Part shown: one piece after another, positions 43,707 to 53,856 of the stretch | Position numbering within the stretch: the first letter of the stretch is position 1 | Layout of the letters: each line of letters starts with the position of its first letter | Source of the DNA: Dactylorhiza incarnata | Taxonomy: Eukaryota; Streptophyta; Magnoliopsida; Asparagales; Orchidaceae | NCBI GenBank assembly: GCA_033032865.1 | Contig: JAWHQI010000148.1 | Span: 3,553,501-3,617,500, forward strand | Length of the DNA stretch: 64,000 nucleotides | Direction: 5' to 3' | Translations under genes and position numbers: made by a program | The notes under the pieces: model-generated | What the model saw: the letters and a program-made list of their open reading frames with translations, nothing else | Told to the model about the DNA's origin: nothing | The model's database searches: none

Positions 43707-45842
43707 TTAATTTCCCTTAGGAACCCAAAAGGATTTGGGTCCTAGGTTTCTGGTTAGATCAACACCACTCGGAGTGTTAACATTGCAAGGGGTCATTCTT
43801 ACATTGTTAACCCGTGGGGTCTTGACGTTCCTGGGGTTAAACCAGCAATCTATGGCGAAGTGACCAATCTTGCCACAACACCAACAATCAAATCGATTGT
43901 ATCTTCTCTTGTTCTCCTGTTTTAACTTTTGAACGGGGAGTTTAGCAGGAGCAATATTCTTAGAAGTAGAAGCCTCGTGGTTGCAACACACACATGACTC
44001 CTTCTTCTCTTCATGATATTTAGCAACAATTGATTTAATCTTTGGTGCTTTCTTAACAACTGATCCATGTACAAATGAACCATAATCCTTGGGGATTACT
44101 TTTTCATAAGGTGCCTTGAAAGCAGTTGTTTCGAAGCATCGGGGACGGGTTTGATTTTGGTCAACCTTGCCCTTACCTTTAACAGCTCTTTTCTTAACAG
44201 CCTTACTACTTTCAGCCTTATGACCAAGGCCATTAACCTTCGCAGGAGCAGAAAATCTTTCAATGATTGGAAGAATAGTTTTTGGTTTGGAGAAGCTTTC
44301 AATTATCTTCCTTTCCACCACTAACCTTTCTTCTAATTCATTGATAAACTTCTCCTTAAGATTTAATAATTCAGTAGAGCTTTGAAGTTCTTCTTTCAAG
44401 ATTTGGACTTCATCTTTGAGAGGAGTTAATTTTTCAATTTCCTCCCTCAAATCTGATTCCATCATCTTGAGAGATTTAATCTCTTTTGCTTGAGATTTGA
44501 CTACCTTGCGGCATTTGTCAAATCCTTCCAAAACGGCTTTGTACTGAGTCATTAAATCTGAATCTACCTCTGAAGAATAGCCTTCATTTGCATTGGAGTC
44601 AGTTTCAGATGCAGAAAGAGGAGTGTGCGAGTTTACCTTCCATTTGTATGAGGAGACACTTCCTTCCTCATCTGAATGTGCCATAAGCCCAAAATAGGCT
44701 TCTTCATCTGAGCTTGACTTCCCTGAGTCACTGTCACTAAGAGTCTTAGTCTTTTTTGCTAAGAAGCTCTTTTCTTCTTTCCTTTTTCCCTTGAAGGATT
44801 TCTTCTCTTTGTATGGACATTCCGTACTTATGTGTCCTGGCTTATTACAACAATAACAGACAATATCAGTCGAAACATGTTTATTCGGTTTGGTTTTATA
44901 CATGTCGTTGCTGTGTTCTTTCTTGTGATGTTCATCATCACGCCTTGATCTTCTTTGGCTCCTTTTTCTGAGCAATTTCTTGAATTTCTTGGAGAGTGAA
45001 TAGAACTCTCCATCGGACATGTCTGAGCTTGATGAGCAATCCACAAACTCATCGTCTTCATCTGACGGTTGTGTCCTTTCAAATGATCTAGCTTTACCTC
45101 TTCTTGACTCTTTGGCCTTAAGTGCCACAGAGTTCTCCCTTCCAGAAGTGGAGCATCCTTCTTCTTCAGCTTTTCTAATACTCAGCTTTAGTTCATGGGA
45201 GAGCAGCTTCTCATATAGAATCTGTGGCTCCGTAGTAGCCAACTTACCATATTCTCTGATAGCTATCACTTTGGGGTCCCATTCCTTAGACAGGGATCTA
45301 AGGAATTTATCGTTTAGTTCACCCGTGGTGAATTTCCTTCCATAGTTTCTCAAACCATTTACGATCTTGAAGAATTTCTCGTAGGTGTCAGAAATTGTGT
45401 CTTTGCCTTGTTGCTTGAAGGCTTCATATTCTTGGTTCAACAAAGACTTCCTGTCATCTCGAACTTCTTCAGTACCTTCCATCAGAACCATAATAGAATC
45501 CCACATCTCTTTTGCAGACTTGCAGTGAATCAGATTTTGTAGCATTGAATCATCAATGGCACCTGCTATGATGTTCTTTGCCTTTTTGTCTAGAGTGACA
45601 AGTGCAATTTCATCCTTTGTCATGTCCATCACTTTCTTTGGCACTTGTTTGGTGGCATCAATGGTAGAAGCAACCATGGGAATATGGGGACCTTCCTTAA
45701 CTATCTGGGAGATTCGGGGATCATTTGCTTCCATGTAGAAGATAACTCTTTCTTTCCACATTGGGAAGTTCTCCTTAGTGCAAACTGGGAGCTTGGAGGA
45801 AAACCTTTCCATGCCTCTGACTAGAGATAGATATCTTGACAA
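43707..45842 (-). CDS. Element E Gag, 711 residues, intact
   Basis: Open from MSRYLSLVRGMERF to GPKSFWVPKGN. Residues about 20-215: UBN2-like capsid core (NFPMWKERVIFYMEAN, AKEMWDSIMVLMEGT, DDRKSLLNQEYEAF). 255-310: acidic Ser-rich then very basic. First zinc knuckle CYCCNKPGHISTEC at about 329-342. Acidic segment about 370-440, coiled coil about 440-530 (LKMMESDLREEIEKL). Second knuckle CWCCGKIGHFAIDC at about 653-666. It ends with the WVPKG word where protease normally begins. Structural RNA-binding particle protein, cytoplasmic. Its intactness contrasts with every other ORF in the window. Confidence 0.9.
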   Translation of the reverse strand: MSRYLSLVRGMERFSSKLPVCTKENFPMWKERVIFYMEANDPRISQIVKEGPHIPMVASTIDATKQVPKKVMDMTKDEIALVTLDKKAKNIIAGAIDDSMLQNLIHCKSAKEMWDSIMVLMEGTEEVRDDRKSLLNQEYEAFKQQGKDTISDTYEKFFKIVNGLRNYGRKFTTGELNDKFLRSLSKEWDPKVIAIREYGKLATTEPQILYEKLLSHELKLSIRKAEEEGCSTSGRENSVALKAKESRRGKARSFERTQPSDEDDEFVDCSSSSDMSDGEFYSLSKKFKKLLRKRSQRRSRRDDEHHKKEHSNDMYKTKPNKHVSTDIVCYCCNKPGHISTECPYKEKKSFKGKRKEEKSFLAKKTKTLSDSDSGKSSSDEEAYFGLMAHSDEEGSVSSYKWKVNSHTPLSASETDSNANEGYSSEVDSDLMTQYKAVLEGFDKCRKVVKSQAKEIKSLKMMESDLREEIEKLTPLKDEVQILKEELQSSTELLNLKEKFINELEERLVVERKIIESFSKPKTILPIIERFSAPAKVNGLGHKAESSKAVKKRAVKGKGKVDQNQTRPRCFETTAFKAPYEKVIPKDYGSFVHGSVVKKAPKIKSIVAKYHEEKKESCVCCNHEASTSKNIAPAKLPVQKLKQENKRRYNRFDCWCCGKIGHFAIDCWFNPRNVKTPRVNNVRMTPCNVNTPSGVDLTRNLGPKSFWVPKGN

Positions 45843-45889
45843 CGTAGAAGGATCTTTAATCTAGGTGTTAACCTCTTAAAGATAACCTA

Positions 45890-45901
45890 GCTTTGATACC
45901 A
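45890..45901 (-). promoter_or_regulatory. Primer-binding site of element E
   Basis: Minus TGGTATCAAAGC, one mismatch to the tRNA-Met complement, two bases from the LTR at 45904. Confidence 0.92.
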
Positions 45902-45903
45902 AT

Positions 45904-47211
45904 TGAAAGAAATCGTTGTCTACCTAAATCAACTAGAGGGGGGTGAATAGGTGATCTCTACTGCGATTGCGGAATAAAAAATTTTGCACAAACACAACAA
46001 AAAATCACAGCACAGAGACACAAGATTTATAGAGGTTCCCAAAGGGTGGGTACTCCTCTCTCCCGCTCCGCCTATCTAGCACTTCGGGCTAGCGTCGGCA
46101 ACTTCACCAAAACTCGGATTTATCAAAAAATCCTACACTCGGAGACTACGACTCCTACAAGCTCGGAGTAAACAACTCCTACCACTCGGAGTAAACAACT
46201 CCTACCACTCGGAGTAAACAACTCCTACAACTCGGAGTAAACAACTCCTACAACTCGGAGTAAACAACTCCTACAGAAATAACTCGGAGTAGACAACTCC
46301 TACAGAAATTAAATAGAGTTTGAAATGAAACTTCTCTTGAATCTCAATAGAGATCAACTTCAGATCTGGAAAGACTGAATCTTCTTCTTCCTTTAGAGTG
46401 GAAGCTTGGATCTTCAAGGATTAGGAAGAATGAAGAATCGGCAAACCTGATCTGAGTAGGCCCTTTGATTAAATCGAAAAGATCTTCAATATTGAGAGCA
46501 GCAACTTGATCAAAGGTCTTCTTATCTGAGAAATCTTTAGCAACACTGAAGAACGAATCTTGAGAGGTGCAGAAGTTAGATCTCAGAAAACTTGTTCAGC
46601 ACGAGGAAGAAGAAACGGCTGGCTTCTTTTTTCACAATCGGGTTCTATCTTTTTCTTCTTCTTGGTTTGCCCTAAAAATAAAGGATTATTTATAGGGAAA
46701 CCTCCAACGGCTCGGGCGACAAACAAGGAGGGATCGCCACGTGTACTGTACATGTCGGCCAACCCTAATTTTGGAAAACGAAACTGAAATTTGAAATCCG
46801 TATGTCCGTCATTCATCGAGACTTCACGTGAACATTCGACGATTCGTCGAGATTCGTCGAGATTCGTCGGGAGTTCACGTGACATCTCGACGAATTGACT
46901 CAGCAAAAATTTCTTTTCTCTTCCTGAAAAGCTGCTCCACTCCTCAAGCTTGAAAACCTTCAGTAATGAGTATATGAAGTACACCTCAAAAGAGAGATTA
47001 CACATGGACCAACACTTTGTTCTACACAATGAGGGATTACACTGTCTAGAACTGTGTTTGGTGATCCATTGCAACCTGACTTTGGTGTGCACTTAGCAAT
47101 TTAGAACCTGCAAACACATAACTAGAGAACAACATTAAATACAACTCAATTCAACTTAGTTCAAAGGAACACTTCTTCAAATCAAGGTAATTGTGGCTAT
47201 AATACCCAACA
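45904..47211 (-). repeat. Element E 5' LTR
   Basis: 1308 bp, about 240 bp shorter than the 3' LTR, mostly because it has two rather than four of the 97-bp palindromic units (CACGTG at about 46825 and 46877). TATA box at about 46687-46695. Its last 370 bp form the start of the 8.43-kb tandem repeat. Confidence 0.92.
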
Positions 47212-47727
47212 GGGTCCAATGCCGATATCTCTGCGCAAAGGTTCTTCATATTCAAGAAGAACGTTGAGATAGACAAATCTCCCTGAGTTGCTTTTGCCAA
47301 CTCATTCTCCAAGAACTGTAGCCTAGCTACATTCTTCTTATTGAACAAGCCATCCAAGGCTGTCCAAATTTCTGCAACTGATCTACATCCGATGATGTGA
47401 TCAAACAACTCTGGAATGATAGCTCGCTTGAGAGTGAACTCATCCTTCACATTTGTTCTCTTCCAAGCCTTTACGAGCTCAACATTCCCTTCAGCCGGAA
47501 TAACAGCTTGTCTTGCTTCTCATCCTACTATCTCCCATAAGTCTTCGCCAAGAAGATAGCTCTCCATGCAAGACTTCCACTTCTTAAAGTTAGTATACGT
47601 AAGGAGCTCAATACCAAGACCTCTAGCATATCCTCCTTCTATTGCTATCCCACTAATTGCTAAACACTTTGAGTCACCCGAGAGAAGTAAACAGCAACAA
47701 CTGCTCAGCAACCTCCCTCTGATACCG
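47212..47727 (-). pseudogene. Element F gag N-terminal half and primer site, copy 1
   Basis: Minus frame from AISGIAIEGGYARGLGIELL through NFKKWKSCMESYLLGEDLW and EIWTALDGLFNKKNVARLQF to the E insertion point. It keeps Trp and Gln at positions where element C has stops, although a stop occurs near 47520. A primer site with one change (minus CGGTATCAGAGG) ends at 47727 next to the LTR. Confidence 0.88.
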
Positions 47728-48874
47728 TGTTAAAAAATTTGAGGTCCGGAGTCGAAGTAAAATGCGGAACACTTTGCAAACTTTCCACAAGTATAGCAAC
47801 ACAATGATAATGGGAAGAACGAATAGTGCTTTGGCATTAACTATCTCTTTACAATTTGAGGTATACATGGCGAGACACGATTCATAAGAATCATAGAGGA
47901 GAGAAGCACAAAACACAAAAAACTACAAACTGTTAGCGACTTGACAAACTGAGATCGTCAGACCGCGCGAACAAACAAGCTGTGCGGTAATCTCTGAGAC
48001 CACGCGAACAGAGCAGACCGCACTGTCAGACCGCAACCACAGACCGCTCGACCTGCTGCTTATACAACTGCTGAAAGACTGGCAAAGAAACTGCTCCTGC
48101 TGCAGACCGCAACTCAAGACCGCCTGATCAATTAATACCGCCTGATCAACTGAGTCCGCTGCATAGAGCAAGAACACCTAAACACAGTCCGCCCAGACAG
48201 ACCGCTGCCGGACTGGTTTATTCAAAGCTGGAAGAAGGGAGAATGCTGACCGAGAACTGCAAGTTGCTAACCTGCGTACACACAAACCGGTCAGACAAAA
48301 CTCAAATCGCGCGACCTCAGAAAGAGACCAGCACAATCAAGCCTACTTTGGTTCTTACAGTTCTCTGTTACAAATGACGGGCCCTGCACCCCTATTTATA
48401 GGTGAGCTGACGGATGTCATCACAGCACAAACCGGGATACAATAACCGCCCATCAGATCGTGAGCGGTCTCACAAAGCAGACCGCCCGAGCTCAGCATAG
48501 CTAACAGCTCCCTTATTTAAACCATACAGTTATATACAAACCGTCCGGTCACCGCGGTCTCCGAAAATAGACCGACCGGTCTTTATTGCAAAAGCAAATC
48601 ACTTCTTAGTAACCCAGAAAGACTAGACCAAGTCATCAGACCGTCCAGTCACTGCATGAAGGCAGACCTACTTGAACATCTGGCCGATTTGAACAAGTCA
48701 CCAGAATAACCCGTGCAAGCTACCCGGACACTTTGCGGTCTCCCAGATCAGACAGCCCATAACAGATCGCCTGAGACAAAACCGGCCAGACACCAGCGCA
48801 GACCGCACGGTCTCTGCGGTCTCCAATCTGCAGACCACCCAGCACCTTTCCACTTCCACTTCAAAATTTTAACA
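47728..48874 (-). repeat. Element F 5' LTR, copy 1
   Basis: 1147 bp, TGTTAAAAAATTTGAGG to AAAATTTTAACA, clearly related to the C LTRs but diverged. TATA box (minus CTATAAATA) at 48393-48401. Same GACCGC/GCGGTC-rich U3. Confidence 0.93.
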
Positions 48875-49270
48875 TTGATTTTGCTCAAGTGTTCACTCTG
48901 CACACCCTCTTGCTCTCTCGCTCAAGTGTGGACTTCGCTCTACACAGTGCCAGCTCCAGTGCTAGCTCTAGAGGCCGCTCCTGCGAGCGTCAAGGAAGAT
49001 TTTGTTTCTTTTTCACCTCCAAGTACTCGTAATACGGAGCGGTGACCTGTCATCTTTTCAAAGATTCTAACACTTGTAACCTCAAACAAATTAGTGGATT
49101 TGATCGGCACCGAACCAATCCCGTAATTTTTTCCCTTTTCGGGTATTTTCACGTAAAAAGTCTTGTCGTCTTCGCTGTTGGTCTCTTTTAACTGTTTGCG
49201 CGCTTAACTCACTCTCTAGCTAAGGCGAGCTGATTCTTTCGGACTTGGGAGCGCTAAGCGACCCGCAACA
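48875..49270 (+). repeat. LTR U5 remnant related to H
   Basis: Ends GCGCTAAGCGACCCGCAACA, similar to the H LTR end (AGCAACCCGCAACA), and shares GGAGCGGTGACCTGTCA, GATCGGCACCGAACC and CCCTTTTCGGGTATTTTCACG with it. The CCCTTTTCGGG..TTCCACG block is typical of the R/U5 terminator region of plant LTRs. The left part is replaced by F. Confidence 0.65.
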
Positions 49271-49280
49271 ATTATATGTC

Positions 49281-49436
49281 CATCGACTTTCTTGGGCAAG
49301 TTGAATTGATCTGGATAGTATTGTCATGCAATCAATCATTACTGCTAAACAAAAAAAGAAGACATTTTAGCCATATAAAATGGAACTAATCACTAAAGCC
49401 TGACAGAGATGCTGACTATAGAATTTTAGTATTGCC
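49281..49436 (-). repeat. Inverted copy of the 49.9-50.9 kb repeat
   Basis: CTTGGGCAAGTTGAATTGAT..AGTATTGTCATG and TGGAACTAATCACT..CAGAGATGCTG are the reverse complement of the direct units to the right. Together with them this makes a foldback arrangement with an approximately 370-bp single-copy spacer (49437-49810). Confidence 0.75.
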
Positions 49437-49810
49437 ATGATCCGAGCCCCTGATCCGGATAATATTTCCATGTAAAATTTTATTTTCATGCTTGATCTGG
49501 TGTCCATTCTTGGAAGAGATGCAGACTTTTGTTTGAACAATTTCAGAATCCATTAGCATAGGAAATCATAAGCACAAGAAATCCATACAGTCCAATAATC
49601 AAAATACGTGTTTCACATCCAAAGACATGTTATCCATCCAACATCACCAAACAAACACAATAATATATTTGTCCACGATCAACTTCACAAGCAAAACGAA
49701 CACTTGAGCAAACCTTTAAACACCATAAAGATTACGATCACGTGTTCCTTTGCACCTACATGTTAACACTCCGTGATTAATAAGAAGCCGCATATTACAA
49801 AATGATAAAG
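49437..49810. other. Spacer of the foldback structure
   Basis: AT-rich; no ORF or recognisable motif. Confidence 0.4.
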
Positions 49811-50900
49811 GAAATATAAAGTGAATGAAGCCAGCATCCTTGCCAGGCTCTACTGCTACGACCAAATCTCCTTAATTATTCATTGTATTTTAGCCTGCAG
49901 GGGAACATCGAACCAGACTCTAGTGATTAGTTCTATTTTATATGGCTGAAATGTCTTTTTTTTTTTATGTTATAACAATAATGATTGATTACATGACAAT
50001 ATTATCCGGGTCAATTCAACTTGCCCAAGACAATCAATGGAAATAACAAAGAGAAAAATGTAGAGAGAAAAATGTAGAGAGAAAAAAATCAAATTGTTTT
50101 TATCAAGTAGTATTTCGAGGTTGCAATGTACAAAATAAAAAGAATTGGAGGGCAAAGTGCCAAAATTAGCATTTTGGTGGAGCTACGGACTAAAATAACC
50201 ACCTAGATGAATGAAGCCAGCAATACTAAAATTTTAAAGCCAGCATCTCTGCCAGACTCTAGTGATTAGTTCCATTTTACATGGCTGAAATGTCTTTTTT
50301 TGCTGTTATAACAGCAACGATTGATTACATGACAATACTATCCGGATCAATTCAACTTGCTGACAATCGATGGAAATGTAACAAAGAAAAAAATGTAGAG
50401 AAAAAAAATTCAATTTTTTTTATCAAATGGTATTTCGGGGTTGCAATGTACAAAATAAAAAGAATTGGAGCCCAAAGTGCCAAAGTTAGCATTTCAGAGC
50501 TACGAAAACAATATCCCTCTAAATGAATGAAGCCAGCAATACTAAAATTTTAAAGCCAGCATCTCTGCCATACTCTAGTGATTAGTTCTATTTTATATGG
50601 CTGAAATGTCTTTTTGTGCTATTATAACAATAATGATCGATTACATGACAATATTATCTGGATTAATTCAACTTGCCCAAGACAATCGAGGGAAATATAA
50701 CTAAGAAAAAAATGTAGAGAAAGAATTCAATTTTCTTAACTAATAGTATTTTGGGGGTACAAAGTGCAAAATTAAAAGAATTGGGATTCAAAGTGCCAAC
50801 GTTAGCATTTCGGTGGGGCTACAGACTAAAATACCTTGAAATTTCAGGCTGACATGCGAAATGCCAGATTTAATGCAATTGAAGGATGCAAAATGCCAAT
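49811..50900 (+). repeat. Three direct units of about 320 bp (foldback arm)
   Basis: Units share AGTGATTAGTTC..ATATGGCTGAAATGTC, TTACATGACAATA.TATC.GG.T and AAAGTGCCAA..TTAGCATTT. Starts near 49905, 50211 and 50527 (the last two 316 bp apart). Confidence 0.8.
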
Positions 50901-51161
50901 TTTAAATATTCGAGATGCAAAGTAACAAACTGTTGCATTTGGGGTCCAAAAGTTTTCCCTTATAAATTTTTATGGGAATTGTTAAAGGCAAATCAAAAAT
51001 GGATATCCATACACCATTGTTAACAACAAACCATATTTTTGGAAATTACTCGGTGCAATTAAATCTGTTAACGACAAATTGATATTATCAATAGCAAGCC
51101 AAATCTAAAATAAAAAAATTGTCATTTTTTTTCTAATTGTGATATAGTGACTCATAAATTT
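50901..51161. other. AT-rich flank before H
   Basis: No gene or clear repeat; ends immediately before TGATACGGTCCCC. Confidence 0.4.
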
Positions 51162-52432
51162 TGATACGGTCCCCTAAAGCGTATCCGGTCGGACCCATAG
51201 TTTTCCACCACGACCTCGGTCGGCTCACCAATACGATTCCAACGGGCCCAATCTCGCACAATTCCGAGTCTGTTTGGACTCCGAATCTGTCACCGGTATG
51301 CCTATACGCACAACTTGCGTCACACCCCGCGTCGACCGCCGCGCCAAAAGGATGCGGCACCCGCCACGCCAAAAGGGCACGACGCCCGCCGCGTTAGAAA
51401 GACGCCGCGTCGAAAGGGTGCGGCACTTGCCGCACCAAATTGGTGCAGCAACTGCTGCAGAAAAAAGGTGCGGCAAACGCCGCACCAAGGGGGTGCGGCA
51501 TTGTCGCACCCCCAACTCCAAATAGGGGGGGGGGTGCGGCAATACCGTACCCCCAGCACCAAGTAGGGGGTGCGGCAATGCCGCACCCCCAGCTCCAAAT
51601 AGGGGGGTGCGGCATTGGCGCACCCCCCAGCGCCAAATTGGGGGTGCGACATTGTCGCACCCCCAACGCCAAATTTGGGGGGCTGACTTGGTCAGCACTC
51701 CACTTGGCACTCCCCAATTGGGGAGTTTCCCATAACCGCACTCCCCAATTCACTCCCCAATTGCGGAGTTTCCTCCCGCGCAGCAAGAGGCGTCGTTTGA
51801 ATGCTTGATGCCCCCGCAATCGTACCCTCATCATCATGAATGGTACACCCTCGCTCTCACGACGCGTTCACCTCCGCGTTCACGACGCTCCCAGAATGCC
51901 TCAGCGTTCGCTGAACGCTCAAAACGCTTTCACGTTCGTTACGCGCTCAGAACGCTCCCGTATTCGTTACGCGCTCGGAACGCTCTCCGTTCGCTCAGAA
52001 CGCTCTCACGTTCGTTACGCGCTCAGAACGCTCCCGTATTCGTTACGCCCTCCGAACGCTCTCTGTTCGCTCAGAACGCTCTCGTGTTCATTACGCGCTC
52101 AGAATGCTCCCGTGTTCGTTGCACTCTCAGAACGCTCTCGTGTTCATTACGCGCTCAGAATGCTCCCGTGTTCGTTGCGCGCTCAGAACGCTTCTGAGCA
52201 CGCTCAGAGCACTTCCGCTTTCCCGACACGCTCACAATTTGTCTTTCTAATTTCTCAGATTACAGGACCTGCTTATCGCCTTTCTTACCCTCAACAAAGC
52301 TGCCCGAACTGTCCGAGGGGCGAGACGGTCATTTACGAAAAATGGCGATCTGTGTGCTCCAAATCGACCAGCGTGATTCACCCGTCAGGTGGTTACGGTG
52401 GTTACGACGGCAAAATTACCGGCCCACCTGAC
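51162..52432 (+). repeat. H LTR U3, first copy, with palindrome and satellite arrays
   Basis: Begins TGATACGGTCCCCTAAAGCG like the second copy at 53348. It holds about eight hairpins of the type GTGCGGCAATGCCGCAC inside GGGGG..CCCCC (51417-51665), then CTCCCCAATTGGGGAG palindromes (51695-51770), then a 28-bp CGTTACGCGCTCAGAACGCTCC array (about 51895-52210). There is no TATA box before it changes to the 46-bp array. Confidence 0.75.
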
Positions 52433-53060
52433 TCGCGCAAAATTTTCTATCATGTAAAAAGCCGCGTGCTCAGACTCGCGCAAAATTTTCCTTCTACTAT
52501 GTAAAAAAGCTGCGAGCTCAGACTCGCGCAAACTTATTTCCTATGATGTAAGAAGTCGCGAGCTCAGACTCGAGCAAAATTTCTTCTACTATGTAAAAAA
52601 GCTGCGAGCTCAGACTCGCGCAAACTTATTTCCTATTATGTAAAAAGCCGTGAGCTCAGACTCGTGCAAACTTACTTTCTATGATGTAAAAAGCCGCGAG
52701 CTCAGACTCGCGCAAATCTATTTTCTATGATGTAAAAAGCTGCGAGATCAGACTCCCGCAAACTTATTTTCTATCATGTAAAAAGTCGCGAGCTCAGACT
52801 CGCACAAAATTTTCTTCTACTATGTAAAAAAGCCGCGAGCTCGGACTCGCGCAAACTTATTTCCTATTATGTAAGAAGTCGCGAGCTCAAACCCGCGTTA
52901 ACTTACTTTCTATTATATAAAAAGCCGTGAGCTCAGACTCATGCAAACTTATCTTCTACTATGTAAAGAAAAGTCGCGAGCTCAGACTCGCGCAAACTAA
53001 TCTTTTATTATGTAAAGAGCCGCGAGCTCAGACTCACACAAACTTATCTTTTATTATGCA
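52433..53060 (+). repeat. 46-bp tandem array, about 13 copies
   Basis: The word GCGAGCTCAGACTCGCGCAAA recurs every 46 bp (52512, 52558, 52604, 52650, 52696, 52742 and on). Each unit also contains the palindrome GAGCTC and ATGTAAAAAG. Confidence 0.92.
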
Positions 53061-53347
53061 AAAAGCCGCCAAGCTACTCAAGCATTAACGCTAAATAGCA
53101 AGCTCGTCACGATCTCCAATACAAACTCTGGGTGACAAGCTCGCAACCAATCAGGACCAGATAGAAGTTTCTCCCACAATTAAAGCTGAGCGGCGACTTC
53201 CATAAAGACCGCACGACGGCTGACTCATAACTGCGCGCGTCACGGCAACCCGGCTAAACGAGCTCACACGCCCGAAGACATACGTTTGCAAGAAAAATTT
53301 TCGGACTCGTTTTCTACAAAAACGATTTCCAAAAATTGTGGGGCATT
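53061..53347 (+). other. Spacer between the 46-bp array and the second H copy
   Basis: Single-copy within the unit; no ORF with recognisable features. Confidence 0.5.
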
Positions 53348-53816
53348 TGATACGGTCCCCTAAAGCGTATCCGGTCGGACCCATAGTTTTCCACCACGAC
53401 CTCGGTTGGCTCACCAATACGATTCCAACGGGCCCAGTCTCACGCAATTCCGAGTCTGTTTGGACTCAAAATCTGTCACCGGTATGCCTATACGCAAAAC
53501 TTGTGTAACACCCCGCGTCGACCGCCGCGCCAAAAGGACGCGGCACCCGCCACGCCAAAAGGGCACGACGCCCGCCGCGTTAGAAAGACATCGCGCCGAA
53601 AGAGTGCGACACTTACCGCACCAATTCACCAAATTGGTGCGACAAATGCCGCAGCAAAAAGGTGCGGCAAACGCCGCACCAAGGGGGTGCGACATTGCCG
53701 CACCCCCAACTCCAAATAGGGGGGGGGGGGCGGCAATACCGCACCCCCAGCACCAAGTAGGGGCACCCCAGCTCTAAATAGAGGGGTACGGTATTGTCGC
53801 ACCCCCAGCGCCAAAT

Positions 53817-53856
<40 letters not shown>

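Larger units (their letters stand above)
33149..47211 (-). mobile_element. Element E: gag-only Sirevirus-like retrotransposon
   Basis: Bounded by TGAAAGAAATCG and ATACCCAACA ends, with target duplication GGGTC (33144-33148 and 47212-47216). LTRs are 33149-43264 (3', split by G) and 45904-47211 (5'). The interior of 2.6 kb contains a primer site, one intact 711-codon gag and a polypurine tract; protease, integrase, RT and RNase H are absent. It would depend on proteins from another element, plausibly one like A, whose gag is similar. Confidence 0.92.

Noticed and set aside
51225..51710. Pro/Gly/Cys-rich frames on both strands over the G-rich palindromes
   Set aside because: Both strands are open because of the palindromic GTGCGGC..GCCGCAC units; no domain and frames shift with poly-G length.
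52433..53060. Possible CRISPR-like array (regular 46-bp units)
   Set aside because: Whole units are repeated without distinct spacers, there are no cas genes, and the setting is a plant LTR; it is a satellite.
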